Source: Variovorax sp. UMC13 (lineage in GTDB: Bacteria; Pseudomonadota; Gammaproteobacteria; Burkholderiales; Burkholderiaceae_C). Taken from it: a DNA stretch of 64,000 bases. The translations under genes and the position numbers were made by a program. The stretch covers positions 186,001-250,000 of the forward strand of contig NZ_LZZW01000003.1 of NCBI RefSeq assembly GCF_014170375.1. The letters are read 5' to 3'. Below are positions 1-10,104 of the stretch, piece by piece. The notes under the pieces are model-generated. The model worked only from the letters and a program-made list of their open reading frames with translations. It did no database searches and was not told where the DNA came from. Each line of letters starts with the position of its first letter. Position 1 is the first letter of the stretch.

Positions 1-451
1 GCGCCTCGAAGTCGAGGCCGTCCGGCGGCAGCGCGGCGGTCGGCTGCGTGACGAACAGCCGTGCCAGCGCATGCGGCGCGCGGCCCATCGCGTCCTGCAG
101 CACCGGCAGCAGCGTGCCCGAGACCAGTGCGGCCTTGGCGCCGCTGTGCTCGAGCATGTAGGCGTAGTCGTCGGCCGTCAGCAGCGTGTTGACCGCCACC
201 GGCACCAGCCCCGCGTAGAGCGCGCCGAGGAAGCTCACCGGCCAGTCGCTGCTGTCGAGCTGCAGCAGCAGCACGCGGTCCTCGCGCTGCAGGCCGGCGG
301 CACGCAGCGCGCTGGCCAGCCGGCGGGCCCGGTCCTCGAGCTGGCCGTAGTTCAGCGTGCCGCGGTCGTCGATGTAGGCCAGCTTCTGCGCGCGGCCGCG
401 GTTGAGGGCGAACAGGTGCTCGGCGAAGTTGAGGTCGGTGGGCGGGTTCAT
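1..451 (-). CDS. Benzoate-CoA ligase, N-terminal part (cut by window edge)
   Basis: This is the first 150 codons of an AMP-forming acyl-CoA ligase that continues beyond the left edge. It would activate benzoate to benzoyl-CoA with ATP and CoA in the cytoplasm, the entry step of the box pathway. The start is the ATG at 451, because its complement shows a GGAGA ribosome-binding site a few bases upstream. The visible part has the usual N-terminal features of benzoate-CoA ligases: a short MNPPTDLNFAEHLF opening, an LNYGQLEDRARRLA stretch, a QREDRVLLLQLDSSDWPVSF core and an AVNTLLTADDYAYML segment. The ATP-binding motifs lie outside the window, so the benzoate assignment rests on these features and on the adjacent boxD and boxCBA genes. 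Confidence 0.85.
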   Translation of the reverse strand, partial: MNPPTDLNFAEHLFALNRGRAQKLAYIDDRGTLNYGQLEDRARRLASALRAAGLQREDRVLLLQLDSSDWPVSFLGALYAGLVPVAVNTLLTADDYAYMLEHSGAKAALVSGTLLPVLQDAMGRAPHALARLFVTQPTAALPPDGLDFEA

Positions 452-508
452 CGTGTGTCTCCTGAAGGCCGTGGGTGCCGGCGCGTTCTGTTCGGGCCCG
501 TGCGCCGG

Positions 509-2059
509 CTACAGGCCGAGCGCGGCCAGCACCGCGGGGCTGGCCTGCACCGCGCTGCGGCGGTGGTAGAAGTCCAGCGCGCGCAGCCCGCCGAGTTCGG
601 CGCCGCCGCCCGCGCGGCCCGGACCGCCGTGCAGCGACATGGGCATCACGTTGCCGTGGCCGGTGTGGGCCTGCGCCACCTCGGGCGTGACCACGTGCAC
701 CCGACCATGGCTGGGCGCCACGCGCACGGCCATGCGGGCCAGCGCGGCGTCGTCGCTGCCGTACAGCGAGGTCACGAGCGAGCCCTGGCCGCGGTGGGCC
801 AGCGCGATCGCATGCTCGGCGTCGCGGTAGGGCAGCAGCGTGGCGACCGGGCCGAACACCTCGAGGTCGTGCACCAGCGGCGCGGCGTCGGCATCCTTCG
901 CGCCCAGCAGCACCGGGCCGATGCAGGCGGCGATGGCGGGATCGGCATCGACCAGCGGCTGCTGGCTGCCGTCGTGCAGCAGCTCGGCCTGCTGCCGCAG
1001 CGTGGCCAGGCCTTCGCGCACCGACTGCAGCTGCGCGCGGCTCACCAGCGAGCCCATGCGCACGCTCTCGTTGCGCGGGTTGCCCACGGTGACGGCGCGC
1101 AGCTTGGCGCCGATGGCTTCGGCCGCGGCGTCGTACACCGCCGTCGGCACCAGGATGCGGCGGATGGCGGTGCACTTCTGGCCGCTCTTGACCGTCATCT
1201 CGCGCACCACTTCGCGCACCAGCAGGTTGAAGGCCTCGCTGCCGGGCGTGGCGTCGGGCATCAGCAGGGCGGAGTTCAGGCTGTCGGCCTCGATGTTGGC
1301 GCGCACCGAGCGGTGGGCCACGGCCGCGTGCGAGCGGATCAGCGCGCCGGTCTCGGCCGAGCCGGTGAAGGAGACCACGTCGAAGGGTTCCAGCGCGTCC
1401 ATCAGCCCCTTCGAGCTGCCACAGATCACCGACAGCGCGCCGGCCGGCAGCACGCCCGCATCGACCACATCGCGCACCATGCGCTGCGTGAGCCAGGCGG
1501 TGGCGGTGCCGGGCTTGACGATCACCGGCACGCCCGAGAGAAGCGCGGGCGCGGCCTTCTCCCACAGGCCCCAGGCCGGGAAATTGAAGGCGTTGATGAA
1601 CAGCGCCACGCCCTGCGTCGGCACCTGCAGGTGCTGCGACAGGAAGACCGGCTCCTTGCCGAGCTTGAGCGCGTCGCCGTCGCGCAGCACCTGCACGTCG
1701 CCCAGCGCGTCGCCCCACTTGGCGTACTGGCCGAGCGTGAAGATCGCGCCGTCGATGTCGACCGCGGAGTCGCTCTTCACCGTGCCCGAGTTGGCGGTGG
1801 CGATCTCGTAGTAAGCGTCGCGGTGCGTCTGCAGTACCTTGACCACCGCGCCGAGCAAGGCCGCGCGCTGCCGGTAAGTCAGTGCACGCAGGCCGGAACC
1901 GCCGGTGTCGCGGGCGAAGCGGAAGGCCTCGGGCAGGTCCAGCCCGGTCGCGTCGACGCGGGCCAGTTCGGTGCCCAGCACCGGGTCGAAGAGCGGCGTG
2001 CCGCTGCCGCTGCCGTGTTGCCAGCGGCCGGCGACGTGGTTGGCGAGAAGTTCGGTCAT
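509..2059 (-). CDS. boxD: 3,4-dehydroadipyl-CoA semialdehyde dehydrogenase BoxD
   Basis: This 516-residue aldehyde dehydrogenase would oxidise 3,4-dehydroadipyl-CoA semialdehyde, the ring-cleavage product released by BoxC, to the CoA-linked acid with NADP+. The aldehyde dehydrogenase signature is intact: FTGSAETG near residue 231, the general-base glutamate in NIEADS (Glu257) and the catalytic cysteine in KSGQKCTAIRR (Cys296). The NAFNFPAWGLWEKAAPAL stretch near residue 156 is typical of the BoxD/PaaZ-N group. It lies between the ligase and the DUF4863 gene, all on the minus strand with short gaps, so the three probably form one transcript. Its place in a box cluster makes BoxD much more likely than a PaaZ-type enzyme, and the hydratase domain of PaaZ is absent. 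Confidence 0.93.
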   Translation of the reverse strand: MTELLANHVAGRWQHGSGSGTPLFDPVLGTELARVDATGLDLPEAFRFARDTGGSGLRALTYRQRAALLGAVVKVLQTHRDAYYEIATANSGTVKSDSAVDIDGAIFTLGQYAKWGDALGDVQVLRDGDALKLGKEPVFLSQHLQVPTQGVALFINAFNFPAWGLWEKAAPALLSGVPVIVKPGTATAWLTQRMVRDVVDAGVLPAGALSVICGSSKGLMDALEPFDVVSFTGSAETGALIRSHAAVAHRSVRANIEADSLNSALLMPDATPGSEAFNLLVREVVREMTVKSGQKCTAIRRILVPTAVYDAAAEAIGAKLRAVTVGNPRNESVRMGSLVSRAQLQSVREGLATLRQQAELLHDGSQQPLVDADPAIAACIGPVLLGAKDADAAPLVHDLEVFGPVATLLPYRDAEHAIALAHRGQGSLVTSLYGSDDAALARMAVRVAPSHGRVHVVTPEVAQAHTGHGNVMPMSLHGGPGRAGGGAELGGLRALDFYHRRSAVQASPAVLAALGL

Positions 2060-2071
2060 GGGAGCGTGGCC

Positions 2072-2539
2072 TCAGTGGCGCGTGAATTGGATCTGGCCTT
2101 CGGGCAGGAGGTAGAGCACCATGGCGCGGCCCTGGGCGACGGTTGGGTGGTGGGCGCTGCCCGGCGGGTATACGCACCAGCCGGCCGGGCGGCCGTCGAA
2201 GGTAGCGTCGCCTTCCAGCGGCATGATCAGGTCGATCTCGCCGTTGGGATGGGTGTGGTGTGGGCCCGCGAGGTCGCGCATGTCGACCACGTCGACCGAG
2301 AAGCGATGCAGCGCGTCCTCGGGCTTGAAGGGCCGGCCGTAGCGGATGCCGCCGCCCTCGCGCTCGCACAGCCAGCCCTCGGCCACGCCTTCGAGGCACG
2401 CGTTTTGCAGCGCCGCGAAAGTGGGGCTGCCGGCGCCGTGCGTGGCGTTGAGCCACTGGTCGAGCGCGTTGTCGAGCGGGCGGCCCGCGATCTGCGCCGT
2501 CAGGTCGGCCACCAGCTGGTGGAAGTTTTCTTTGGACAT
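2072..2539 (-). CDS. Cupin-like DUF4863 (4-hydroxylaminobenzoate lyase family) protein
   Basis: This 155-residue soluble protein has a cupin-like core. A PHHTHPNGEIDLIMPLEGDATFDG stretch is split here into its key parts: a His-rich strand HHTHPNGE, the turn LEGDATFDG, and a second strand PPGSAHHP. The histidines and glutamate are placed as metal ligands. I recognise it as DUF4863, the family that includes the PnbB-type 4-hydroxylaminobenzoate lyases. Members also occur inside box clusters, where no hydroxylamino substrate is expected. It is the first gene of the left-going transcript, 12 bases before boxD, so a role in benzoyl-CoA metabolism is inferred. The true reaction is unknown to me. 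Confidence 0.7.
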   Translation of the reverse strand: MSKENFHQLVADLTAQIAGRPLDNALDQWLNATHGAGSPTFAALQNACLEGVAEGWLCEREGGGIRYGRPFKPEDALHRFSVDVVDMRDLAGPHHTHPNGEIDLIMPLEGDATFDGRPAGWCVYPPGSAHHPTVAQGRAMVLYLLPEGQIQFTRH

Positions 2540-2638
2540 GGTCTTCGTCGTGGGGCGAACGTTCTTGCAGGTGAAGTGCGGTTGCGGCTTTGGGCTGCGT
2601 GCAGTATCTTGCGTGTCATTGAACGATAGGCACCATGA

Positions 2639-2664
2639 TGCATGTTGTCAAGCAACATAGTGCA
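2639..2664. promoter_or_regulatory. Probable BoxR operator between DUF4863 gene and boxR
   Basis: Two TGCA motifs, at 2639-2642 and 2661-2664, are 18 bases apart and enclose the inverted repeat ATGTTG-N5-CAACAT (2642-2658). A further TGCA is at 2600-2603. BzdR/BoxR-type regulators are known to bind TGCA repeats. The same TGCA-N18-TGCA spacing recurs in front of boxC, which supports a shared regulator. The site lies in the 179-base gap between the divergent DUF4863 gene and boxR, so it could control both directions and autoregulation of boxR. Confidence 0.65.
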
Positions 2665-2718
2665 TGTATGGCGTTTACCCTGAGCGCGCAAAATCACGTG
2701 ACTGAATTGAGGAGTTCC

Positions 2719-3651
2719 ATGACTGAGGAAGTGCAGGCGGGGGGAATGGCGGGGGAGTCCGCCGAGCCGACGGGTGCGGAGGCGGCGCGCAATCCCTTGC
2801 TGGCCGCGCTGGGCGACCGGGTGCGCAACCTGCGCGCGCAGCGCGGGCTCACGCGCAAGGCGGTGGCGCTGTCGGCCGAGGTGTCGGAGCGGCACCTGGC
2901 CAACCTGGAATACGGCACCGGCAACGCATCGATCCTGGTGCTGCAGCAGGTGGCGACGGCGCTGCACTGCTCGCTGGCCGAGCTGGTCGGCGACGTCACC
3001 ACCAGCTCGCCCGAGTGGCTCTTGATCCGTGAGCTGCTCGAGCACCGCAGCGAGGCCGACCTGCGGCGCGCTCGCTTGGCGCTGGGCGAGCTGCTGGGCA
3101 GCGGCCGCGGCGATGCGGCGCGGCACCGGCGCATCGCGCTGATCGGGCTGCGCGGCGCGGGCAAGTCCACGCTCGGGCCGCTGCTGGCGCAGGACCTCGA
3201 CGTGCCCTTCATCGAGCTGAGCCGCGAGATCGAGACGCTGGCCGGCTGCAGTGTGCGCGAGATCCACGACCTCTACGGCACCAGCGCCTACCGGCGCTAC
3301 GAGCGGCGCGCGCTCGAGGAAGTGGTGCAGATCCACAGCGAGGTGGTGATCGCCACGCCGGGCGGCATCGTGTCGGACCCGGCCACCTTCAACGAGCTGC
3401 TGTCGCACTGCACCACGGTGTGGCTGCGCGCCGCGCCCGAGGAGCACATGGGCCGCGTGGTGGCGCAGGGCGACACCCGCCCGATCGCCGCCAGCAAGGA
3501 GGCGATGGACGACCTGCACCGCATCCTCGACGGCCGCGCCGCCTTCTATTCGAAGGCCGACCTGCAGATCGACACCAGCGGCCAGACGCTGGAGCAGAGC
3601 TTCAAGGCCCTGCGCGGCAGCGTGCGCGCCGCCATCGCCGCCGCCTCCTGA
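2719..3651 (+). CDS. boxR: Benzoate-pathway transcriptional repressor BoxR
   Basis: This 310-residue regulator has the BzdR/BoxR architecture. An N-terminal XRE-type helix-turn-helix (LRAQRGLTRKAVALSAEVSE, about residues 38-57) is followed, after a linker, by a shikimate-kinase-like domain with the P-loop LIGLRGAGKSTLGPLLA. In this family the kinase-like domain binds benzoyl-CoA and releases the repressor. The upstream in-frame ATG at 2635 is rejected, because it would translate the operator and lacks a ribosome-binding site. The ATG at 2719 has GGAG six bases upstream. The gene sits between the two box transcripts and transcribes toward boxC. The end of boxR and the boxC start are 140 bases apart. 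Confidence 0.93.
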   Translation: MTEEVQAGGMAGESAEPTGAEAARNPLLAALGDRVRNLRAQRGLTRKAVALSAEVSERHLANLEYGTGNASILVLQQVATALHCSLAELVGDVTTSSPEWLLIRELLEHRSEADLRRARLALGELLGSGRGDAARHRRIALIGLRGAGKSTLGPLLAQDLDVPFIELSREIETLAGCSVREIHDLYGTSAYRRYERRALEEVVQIHSEVVIATPGGIVSDPATFNELLSHCTTVWLRAAPEEHMGRVVAQGDTRPIAASKEAMDDLHRILDGRAAFYSKADLQIDTSGQTLEQSFKALRGSVRAAIAAAS

Positions 3652-3701
3652 ACCCGGCGCCGGCGGCGCCCCCGTGAAATTGAAGAAAAACGCAACAGGC
3701 A

Positions 3702-3755
3702 TTGACTTGCATGTTTGCATGCACGATGATGCATGTCAGGCGATCGAGAAATGCA
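3702..3755 (+). promoter_or_regulatory. boxC promoter overlapped by TGCA operator array
   Basis: A sigma-70-like promoter is visible: TTGACT at 3702-3707, a 17-base spacer, and GATGAT at 3725-3730. Five TGCA motifs overlap it, at 3708-3711, 3716-3719, 3720-3723, 3730-3733 and 3752-3755. One pair has the TGCA-N6-TGCA spacing and another has the TGCA-N18-TGCA spacing also seen before boxR. Such placement would let a bound repressor block RNA polymerase. Assignment to BoxR follows from the known TGCA preference of its family and from proximity. Confidence 0.72.
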
Positions 3756-3791
3756 CTATGTTTCTTGTTCTTTCCTTTCACGGAGACCCGC

Positions 3792-5465
<1,674 letters not shown>

Positions 5466-5496
5466 CCCTTCGTCCAGAACTCACCAGGAAATCCTC

Positions 5497-6924
5497 ATGA
5501 GCACCGTCAACTACAGCGACAAGATCCCGAACAACGTCAACCTCAGCGAAGACCGCACGCTGCAGCGCGCGCTCGAAGGCTGGCAGCCCAACTTCGTCAA
5601 CTGGTGGGACGACGTCGGCCCCGACGGCTCGACCGGCTACGACGTCTACCTGCGCACCGCCGTCAGCGTCGATCCGCAAGGCTGGGCCCAGTTCGGCCAC
5701 GTGAAGATGCGCGACTACCGCTGGGGCATCTTCCTGAACCCGGGCGATGCCAACCGCGAGATCCACTTCGGCGACCACAAGGGCGAGAAGGCCTGGCAGG
5801 ACGTGCCCGGCGAGCACCGCGCCAACCTGCGCCGCATCATCGTGACGCAGGGCGACACCGAGCCCGCCTCGGTGGAGCAGCAGCGCCACCTGGGCCTGAC
5901 CGCGCCCAGCATGTACGACCTGCGCAACCTCTACCAGATCAACGTGGAAGAGGGCCGCCACCTCTGGGCCATGGTCTACCTGCTGCACAAGCACTTCGGC
6001 CGCGACGGCCGCGAGGAAGCCGAGGCGCTGCTGCAGCGCACCTCGGGCGACGTGGACAACCCGCGCATCCTGGGTGCCTTCAACGAGAAGACGCCGGACT
6101 GGCTGGCCTTCTTCATGTTCACCTACTTCACCGACCGCGACGGCAAGTTCCAGCTGTCGGCGCTGGCCGAGAGCGCCTTCGACCCGCTGGCCCGCACCAC
6201 CAAGTTCATGCTGACCGAGGAAGCGCACCACATGTTCGTGGGCGAGAGCGGCGTGTCGCGCGTGCTGTCGCGCACCGCGGCCGTGATGAACGAGCTCAAG
6301 ACCGACGATCCGCAGAAGGTGCGCGCCGCGGGCTGCATCGACCTGGGCACGATCCAGCGCTACCTGAACTTCCACTACAGCGTGACCATCGACCTGTTCG
6401 GCGCCGACCAGTCGAGCAACGCCGCGATCTTCTACAGCTCGGGCCTCAAGGGCCGCTACGAGGAAGGCAAGCGGACCGACGACCATGTGCTCAAGGGCCA
6501 GACCTACAAGGTGCTGGAGGTCAAGGACGGCCAGCTGGTCGAGAAGGACGTGCCGATGCTCAACGCGCTCAACGAGGTGCTGCGCGACGACTTCATCAAG
6601 GACTCGGTGGCCGGCGTGAGCCGCTGGAACAAGGTGCTCGAGAAGGCCGGCATCCCGACCCGCCTGACCGTGCCGCACAAGGCCTTCAATCGCCAGATCG
6701 GCGCATTGGCCGGCATCAAGATGTCGCCCGACGGCCGGGTGGTGGGCGAGGTGGAATGGGCCGCGCGCAAGAGCGAATGGCTGCCCACGCCCGAGGACTT
6801 CGCCTTCGTCGCCTCGCTCATGGGCCGCGTGACCGAACCCGGCAAGTTCGCCGGCTGGATCGCGCCGCCGGTGATGGGCATCAACCGCCAGCCGGTGGAT
6901 TTCGAGTACGTGCGTTTCGGTTGA
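5497..6924 (+). CDS. boxB: Benzoyl-CoA 2,3-epoxidase oxygenase subunit BoxB
   Basis: This 475-residue protein is the diiron oxygenase component that epoxidises benzoyl-CoA at positions 2 and 3, using O2 and electrons from BoxA. Two EXXH motifs are visible, E152-G-R-H155 and E242-A-H-H245. Together with Glu122 and Asp213 they give the carboxylate/histidine set expected of a class of diiron oxygenases. AGGAAA precedes the ATG at 5497. The 123-base gap to boxA holds two strong GC hairpins and is the only long break in this operon. Confidence 0.95.
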   Translation: MSTVNYSDKIPNNVNLSEDRTLQRALEGWQPNFVNWWDDVGPDGSTGYDVYLRTAVSVDPQGWAQFGHVKMRDYRWGIFLNPGDANREIHFGDHKGEKAWQDVPGEHRANLRRIIVTQGDTEPASVEQQRHLGLTAPSMYDLRNLYQINVEEGRHLWAMVYLLHKHFGRDGREEAEALLQRTSGDVDNPRILGAFNEKTPDWLAFFMFTYFTDRDGKFQLSALAESAFDPLARTTKFMLTEEAHHMFVGESGVSRVLSRTAAVMNELKTDDPQKVRAAGCIDLGTIQRYLNFHYSVTIDLFGADQSSNAAIFYSSGLKGRYEEGKRTDDHVLKGQTYKVLEVKDGQLVEKDVPMLNALNEVLRDDFIKDSVAGVSRWNKVLEKAGIPTRLTVPHKAFNRQIGALAGIKMSPDGRVVGEVEWAARKSEWLPTPEDFAFVASLMGRVTEPGKFAGWIAPPVMGINRQPVDFEYVRFG

Positions 6925-6935
6925 TCGGCATTGCT

Positions 6936-7031
6936 CCTTCCCCCGCTGGGGGAAGGTTGGGATGGGGGCCCGACGGCGCGACCACGACAAGCGCCGCGGT
7001 CCCCACCCGACCCTCCCCCCGAAGGGGAGGG
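6936..7031. repeat. Paired GC-rich hairpins (REP-like element) between boxB and boxA
   Basis: Two perfect hairpins lie in the boxB-boxA gap. The first is a nine-base stem CCTTCCCCC/GGGGGAAGG (6936-6956) with a GCT loop. The second is an eight-base stem CCCTCCCC/GGGGAGGG (7011-7031) with a five-base loop. Between them GGATGGGGGCC and GGTCCCCACCC are also partly complementary. The form resembles the dispersed hairpin elements found between genes in Variovorax-like genomes. Neither hairpin has a U-tract, so they are not intrinsic terminators. They could affect processing or stability of the box transcript. Confidence 0.7.
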
Positions 7032-7047
7032 CTCTAGGAGAAACAAC

Positions 7048-8319
7048 ATGGACATGGCCGTTGAAGCGGGCGTCATCAGGCAGCACCTGATCGACCCCGA
7101 GATCTGCATCCGCTGCAATACCTGCGAAGCCACCTGCCCGGTGAACGCGATCACGCACGACGACAACAACTACGTCGTGCGCGCCGATGTCTGCAATGGC
7201 TGCATGGCCTGCATCTCGCCGTGCCCCACGGGCTCGATCGACAACTGGCGCACCATGCCGGTGGTGCGCGCCTATTCGATCGAGGAGCAGTTCGGCTGGG
7301 AGGAACTGCCGCCCGAACTGAGCGCCGACGAACTCGCGGCCGCGGGTGTGGAGGCGGGCGATGCGGTGGCCGAGCCGGCAGCGGCCGAGGCGCCTGCCGC
7401 ATCGGTCGGCGAGGCGGTGTTCAACTCCGCGAGCTACGGCGCCACCACGCCGCCCTGGTCGGCCGCGCATGCCTACACCAACCTCTATGCGCCCAAGAAG
7501 CCGGTGACGGCGACGGTGACCGGCAACTTCAACTGCACCGAGGCCGGCTTCGAGAGCGAAACGCACCACATCGTGCTCGACTTCGGCGCGCTGCCCTTCC
7601 CGGTGCTCGAAGGCCAGTCAATCGGCATCGTGCCGCCGGGCACCGACGCGCTGGGCAAGGCGCATCATCCGCGCCAGTACTCGGTCGCCAGCGCGCGCAA
7701 CGGCGAGCGGCCCGGCTACAACAACCTCTCGCTGACGGTCAAGCGCGTGGTCGAGGACCACCAGGGCAACGCGGTGCGCGGCATCGCCTCCAACTACATG
7801 TGCGACCTGCAGGTGGGCGACACGGTGACGGTGGTCGGGCCTTTCGGTTCCACCTTCCTGATGCCCAACCATCCGAAGTCGCACATCGTGATGATCTGCA
7901 CCGGCACCGGCAGCGCGCCCATGCGCGCCATGACCGAGTGGCGCCGCCGGCTGCGCAAGAGCGGCAAGTTCGAGGGCGGCAGGCTGATGCTGTTCTTCGG
8001 CGCGCGCACCCAGCAGGAACTGCCTTACTTCGGGCCGCTGCAGAGCCTGCCCAAGGACTTCATCGACATCAACCTGGCCTTCTCGCGCCTGCCCGACCAG
8101 CCGCGCTGCTATGTGCAGGACCTGCTGCGCCAGCGCGCCGCCGACCTGGTGCCGCTGCTGCGCGACGGGCTCACCCACATCTACGTCTGCGGCCTCAAGA
8201 GCATGGAGGAGGGCGTGGTGCTGGCGCTGCGCGACGTGGCCGAGGAGGCCGGCCTGCCCTGGGAGCCGCTGGCCGCGACGCTCAAGAAAGAGGGGCGGCT
8301 GCACCTCGAGACCTACTGA
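7048..8319 (+). CDS. boxA: Benzoyl-CoA 2,3-epoxidase reductase subunit BoxA
   Basis: This 423-residue reductase passes electrons from NADPH to BoxB. The N-terminus carries two [4Fe-4S] ferredoxin motifs, Cys20/23/26/30 and Cys49/52/55/59. After an Ala/Glu-rich linker (about residues 90-130) comes a ferredoxin-NADP+ reductase module with the FAD motif RQYSVAS and the NADP-binding [10 protein letters not shown], ending in the typical LHLETY. The ATG at 7048 follows TAGGAG. The upstream extension to 6931 would translate the hairpin element and is rejected. The stop is 31 bases before the next gene. Confidence 0.95.
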   Translation: MDMAVEAGVIRQHLIDPEICIRCNTCEATCPVNAITHDDNNYVVRADVCNGCMACISPCPTGSIDNWRTMPVVRAYSIEEQFGWEELPPELSADELAAAGVEAGDAVAEPAAAEAPAASVGEAVFNSASYGATTPPWSAAHAYTNLYAPKKPVTATVTGNFNCTEAGFESETHHIVLDFGALPFPVLEGQSIGIVPPGTDALGKAHHPRQYSVASARNGERPGYNNLSLTVKRVVEDHQGNAVRGIASNYMCDLQVGDTVTVVGPFGSTFLMPNHPKSHIVMICTGTGSAPMRAMTEWRRRLRKSGKFEGGRLMLFFGARTQQELPYFGPLQSLPKDFIDINLAFSRLPDQPRCYVQDLLRQRAADLVPLLRDGLTHIYVCGLKSMEEGVVLALRDVAEEAGLPWEPLAATLKKEGRLHLETY

Positions 8320-8350
8320 GCGCGATGAAGAACAAAGAAAGGATGGCCCC

Positions 8351-9163
8351 GTGACGAACATTCGAACGATGCAGGTGGACACCGAGGACTTCCGCGTCGC
8401 GCTGGGCGACGACGGCGTGGCCGAGATCGTGCTCGGCACGCCGGGCACGATGCCAACCACCGGGGTGCGCGGCCACGCGGCGCTGGGCACGCTCTGGCCG
8501 CGCCTGGCGGTCGAGCCCGGCGTGCGCAGCGTGCTGGTGCGCAGCGAGGGCAAGGGCTTCTGCGCGGGCGGCCATGTCGAGCTGGTGGCGCAGATGCTGG
8601 GCAGCGAGGCCGAACGCATGCGCGTGATGCGCGAGGCGCGGCAGCTCGTGCAGGGCATGGTCGACTGCGACCTGCCCATCGTCTCGGCCATCCACGGCGC
8701 GGCCGTGGGCGCGGGCGCCGCGCTGGCGCTGCTGGCCGATGTCTCGGTGGCGGCGCGCAGCGCCAAGATCATCGACGGCCACACCAAGATCGGCGTCGCG
8801 GCCGGCGACCACGCGGCCATCGTCTGGCCGCTGCTGTGCGGCATGGCCAAGGCCAAGTACCACCTGCTGACCTGCGCGCCCCTGAGCGGCGAGGAGGCCG
8901 AGCGCATCGGGCTGGTCAGCCTCTCGGTGCCCGACGACGAACTGCAGGCGCGGGCGCGCCAGATCGCGCTGGAGCTGGCGGCCGGCAGCCCTTCGGCGCT
9001 GGCCTTCACCAAGCGCTCGCTCAACCACTGGCTGCGCGCGGCCTGGCCGGCCTTCGAGCATTCGCTGGCGCTGGAGATGATCGGCTTCGCCGGCAGCGAT
9101 GCGCGCGAGGGCCTGGCTGCACTGAACGAGCGGCGCGCGCCGCGCTTCGGCAGCGCGCCGTGA
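8351..9163 (+). CDS. Enoyl-CoA hydratase/isomerase family protein of the box operon
   Basis: This is a 270-residue crotonase-fold protein starting at GTG 8351 with AAAGGA upstream. The oxyanion-hole segments are [15 protein letters not shown] and [23 protein letters not shown]. In the second, the usual catalytic Glu region is replaced by [23 protein letters not shown], so the substrate class is uncertain. Its position behind boxA, with MaoC overlapping its stop codon, suggests that it acts on a beta-oxidation-like intermediate after BoxD, such as 3,4-dehydroadipyl-CoA. That function is inferred from context only. Confidence 0.82.
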   Translation: MTNIRTMQVDTEDFRVALGDDGVAEIVLGTPGTMPTTGVRGHAALGTLWPRLAVEPGVRSVLVRSEGKGFCAGGHVELVAQMLGSEAERMRVMREARQLVQGMVDCDLPIVSAIHGAAVGAGAALALLADVSVAARSAKIIDGHTKIGVAAGDHAAIVWPLLCGMAKAKYHLLTCAPLSGEEAERIGLVSLSVPDDELQARARQIALELAAGSPSALAFTKRSLNHWLRAAWPAFEHSLALEMIGFAGSDAREGLAALNERRAPRFGSAP

Positions 9164-9603
9164 AGTTCGCCGAGTTCCATGTGGGGCAGGTCATCGAGGC
9201 CGGCCCCTGTGTATTGAGCGAAGCCGAACTGCTGCAGTTCGCGCGCGCCTACGACCCGCAGTGGTTCCACACCGATGCAACGGCCGCAGGCGACGGGCCC
9301 TTCGGCGGGCTGATCGCCAGCGGCTGGCACACCTGTGCCATCGCCATGCGGCTGGTCGTCGAGGCCGCGCTGGCCGGTTCCGAATCCTTCGCCTCGCCCG
9401 GCCTGCAGTACGTGAAGTGGCCGCAGCCGGTGCGCGCCGGCGACGTGCTGCGCCTGCGGGCCGAAGTGATCAGCGTGCGCGTGTCGGAACGGCGCCCGAC
9501 GCTGGGCATCCTCGACTGGCAGTGGCAGCTGTTCAACCAGCGCCAACTCTGCGTGCTCGACCTGCAGGCGACCAGCCTGTTCCAGCTGCGCGAGGCACGC
9601 TGA
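9160..9603 (+). CDS. MaoC-like hotdog-fold hydratase/dehydratase
   Basis: This is a 147-residue MaoC-family protein. Its GTG start at 9160 overlaps the stop codon of the preceding crotonase (GTGA), a sign of translational coupling. The hydratase segment [12 protein letters not shown], followed by [11 protein letters not shown], carries the Asp/His arrangement of the MaoC hydratase motif near residues 30-62. It probably hydrates an enoyl-CoA intermediate, or works with the crotonase next to it in steps that lead from dehydroadipyl-CoA toward 3-oxoadipyl-CoA. The exact substrate is inferred. The stop at 9603 is followed by a 71-base gap. Confidence 0.85.
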   Translation: MKFAEFHVGQVIEAGPCVLSEAELLQFARAYDPQWFHTDATAAGDGPFGGLIASGWHTCAIAMRLVVEAALAGSESFASPGLQYVKWPQPVRAGDVLRLRAEVISVRVSERRPTLGILDWQWQLFNQRQLCVLDLQATSLFQLREAR

Positions 9604-9674
9604 GCGCCGGTGCGTGCTATGGTCCTTCGGCCACGACCTGAAAGATGGCGATACACCCATAACGGAGACAGGCC

Positions 9675-10097
9675 ATGCGAATTTGGCAGAAGGACGTGAC
9701 GCTGGCGCTGCTCAACGGCAGCCATGACCACACCGCGGTCGAGCGGCTGGGCATCGAGTTCTTGGAAGTGGGCGACGATTTCATCCGCGCGCGTGCGCCC
9801 GTGGACGCGCGCACGATGTCCCAGGCGGGCACGCTGGATTCCGGCGTGGCCGTGGTGCTGGCCGAGACGCTGGGTTCCTGCGGTGCGCACTACGCGACAC
9901 CGGACGACCGGCGCGCCGTGGGCCTGAGCATCAGCGCCCACCACTTCAAGCGCCCGTCGACAGGCTGGATTACCGGCGTGACCCGCCCGCTGCAGAACGA
10001 GGACGGCGCCCAGGCCTGGACCATCGAGATCAAGGACGACGAGGGCGAGCTCGTCTGCACCTCGCAGATCGTGATGGCCGTGCTCGGCCCGCGTTAG
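9675..10097 (+). CDS. PaaI-type hotdog thioesterase
   Basis: This 140-residue hotdog protein resembles PaaI/YdiI acyl-CoA thioesterases. The core shows [20 protein letters not shown], the helix segment [21 protein letters not shown] and the strand [13 protein letters not shown]. In most relatives the helix begins with HGG; here it is SQAGTLDSG, so the active site may differ. CGGAGA precedes the ATG at 9675. It follows the box operon after 71 bases and could recycle CoA from dead-end thioesters, a role known for PaaI in aromatic CoA pathways. It is convergent with the ParB-like gene 7 bases away. Confidence 0.82.
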   Translation: MRIWQKDVTLALLNGSHDHTAVERLGIEFLEVGDDFIRARAPVDARTMSQAGTLDSGVAVVLAETLGSCGAHYATPDDRRAVGLSISAHHFKRPSTGWITGVTRPLQNEDGAQAWTIEIKDDEGELVCTSQIVMAVLGPR

Positions 10098-10104
10098 ACC
10101 AAGC

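Noticed and set aside
71..2629. Very long open frame on the plus strand opposite the ligase and boxD
   Set aside because: It has shadow composition (Arg/Ala/Gln/Val/His-rich, no domain) and lies opposite well-recognised genes on the minus strand. High GC makes such frames common.
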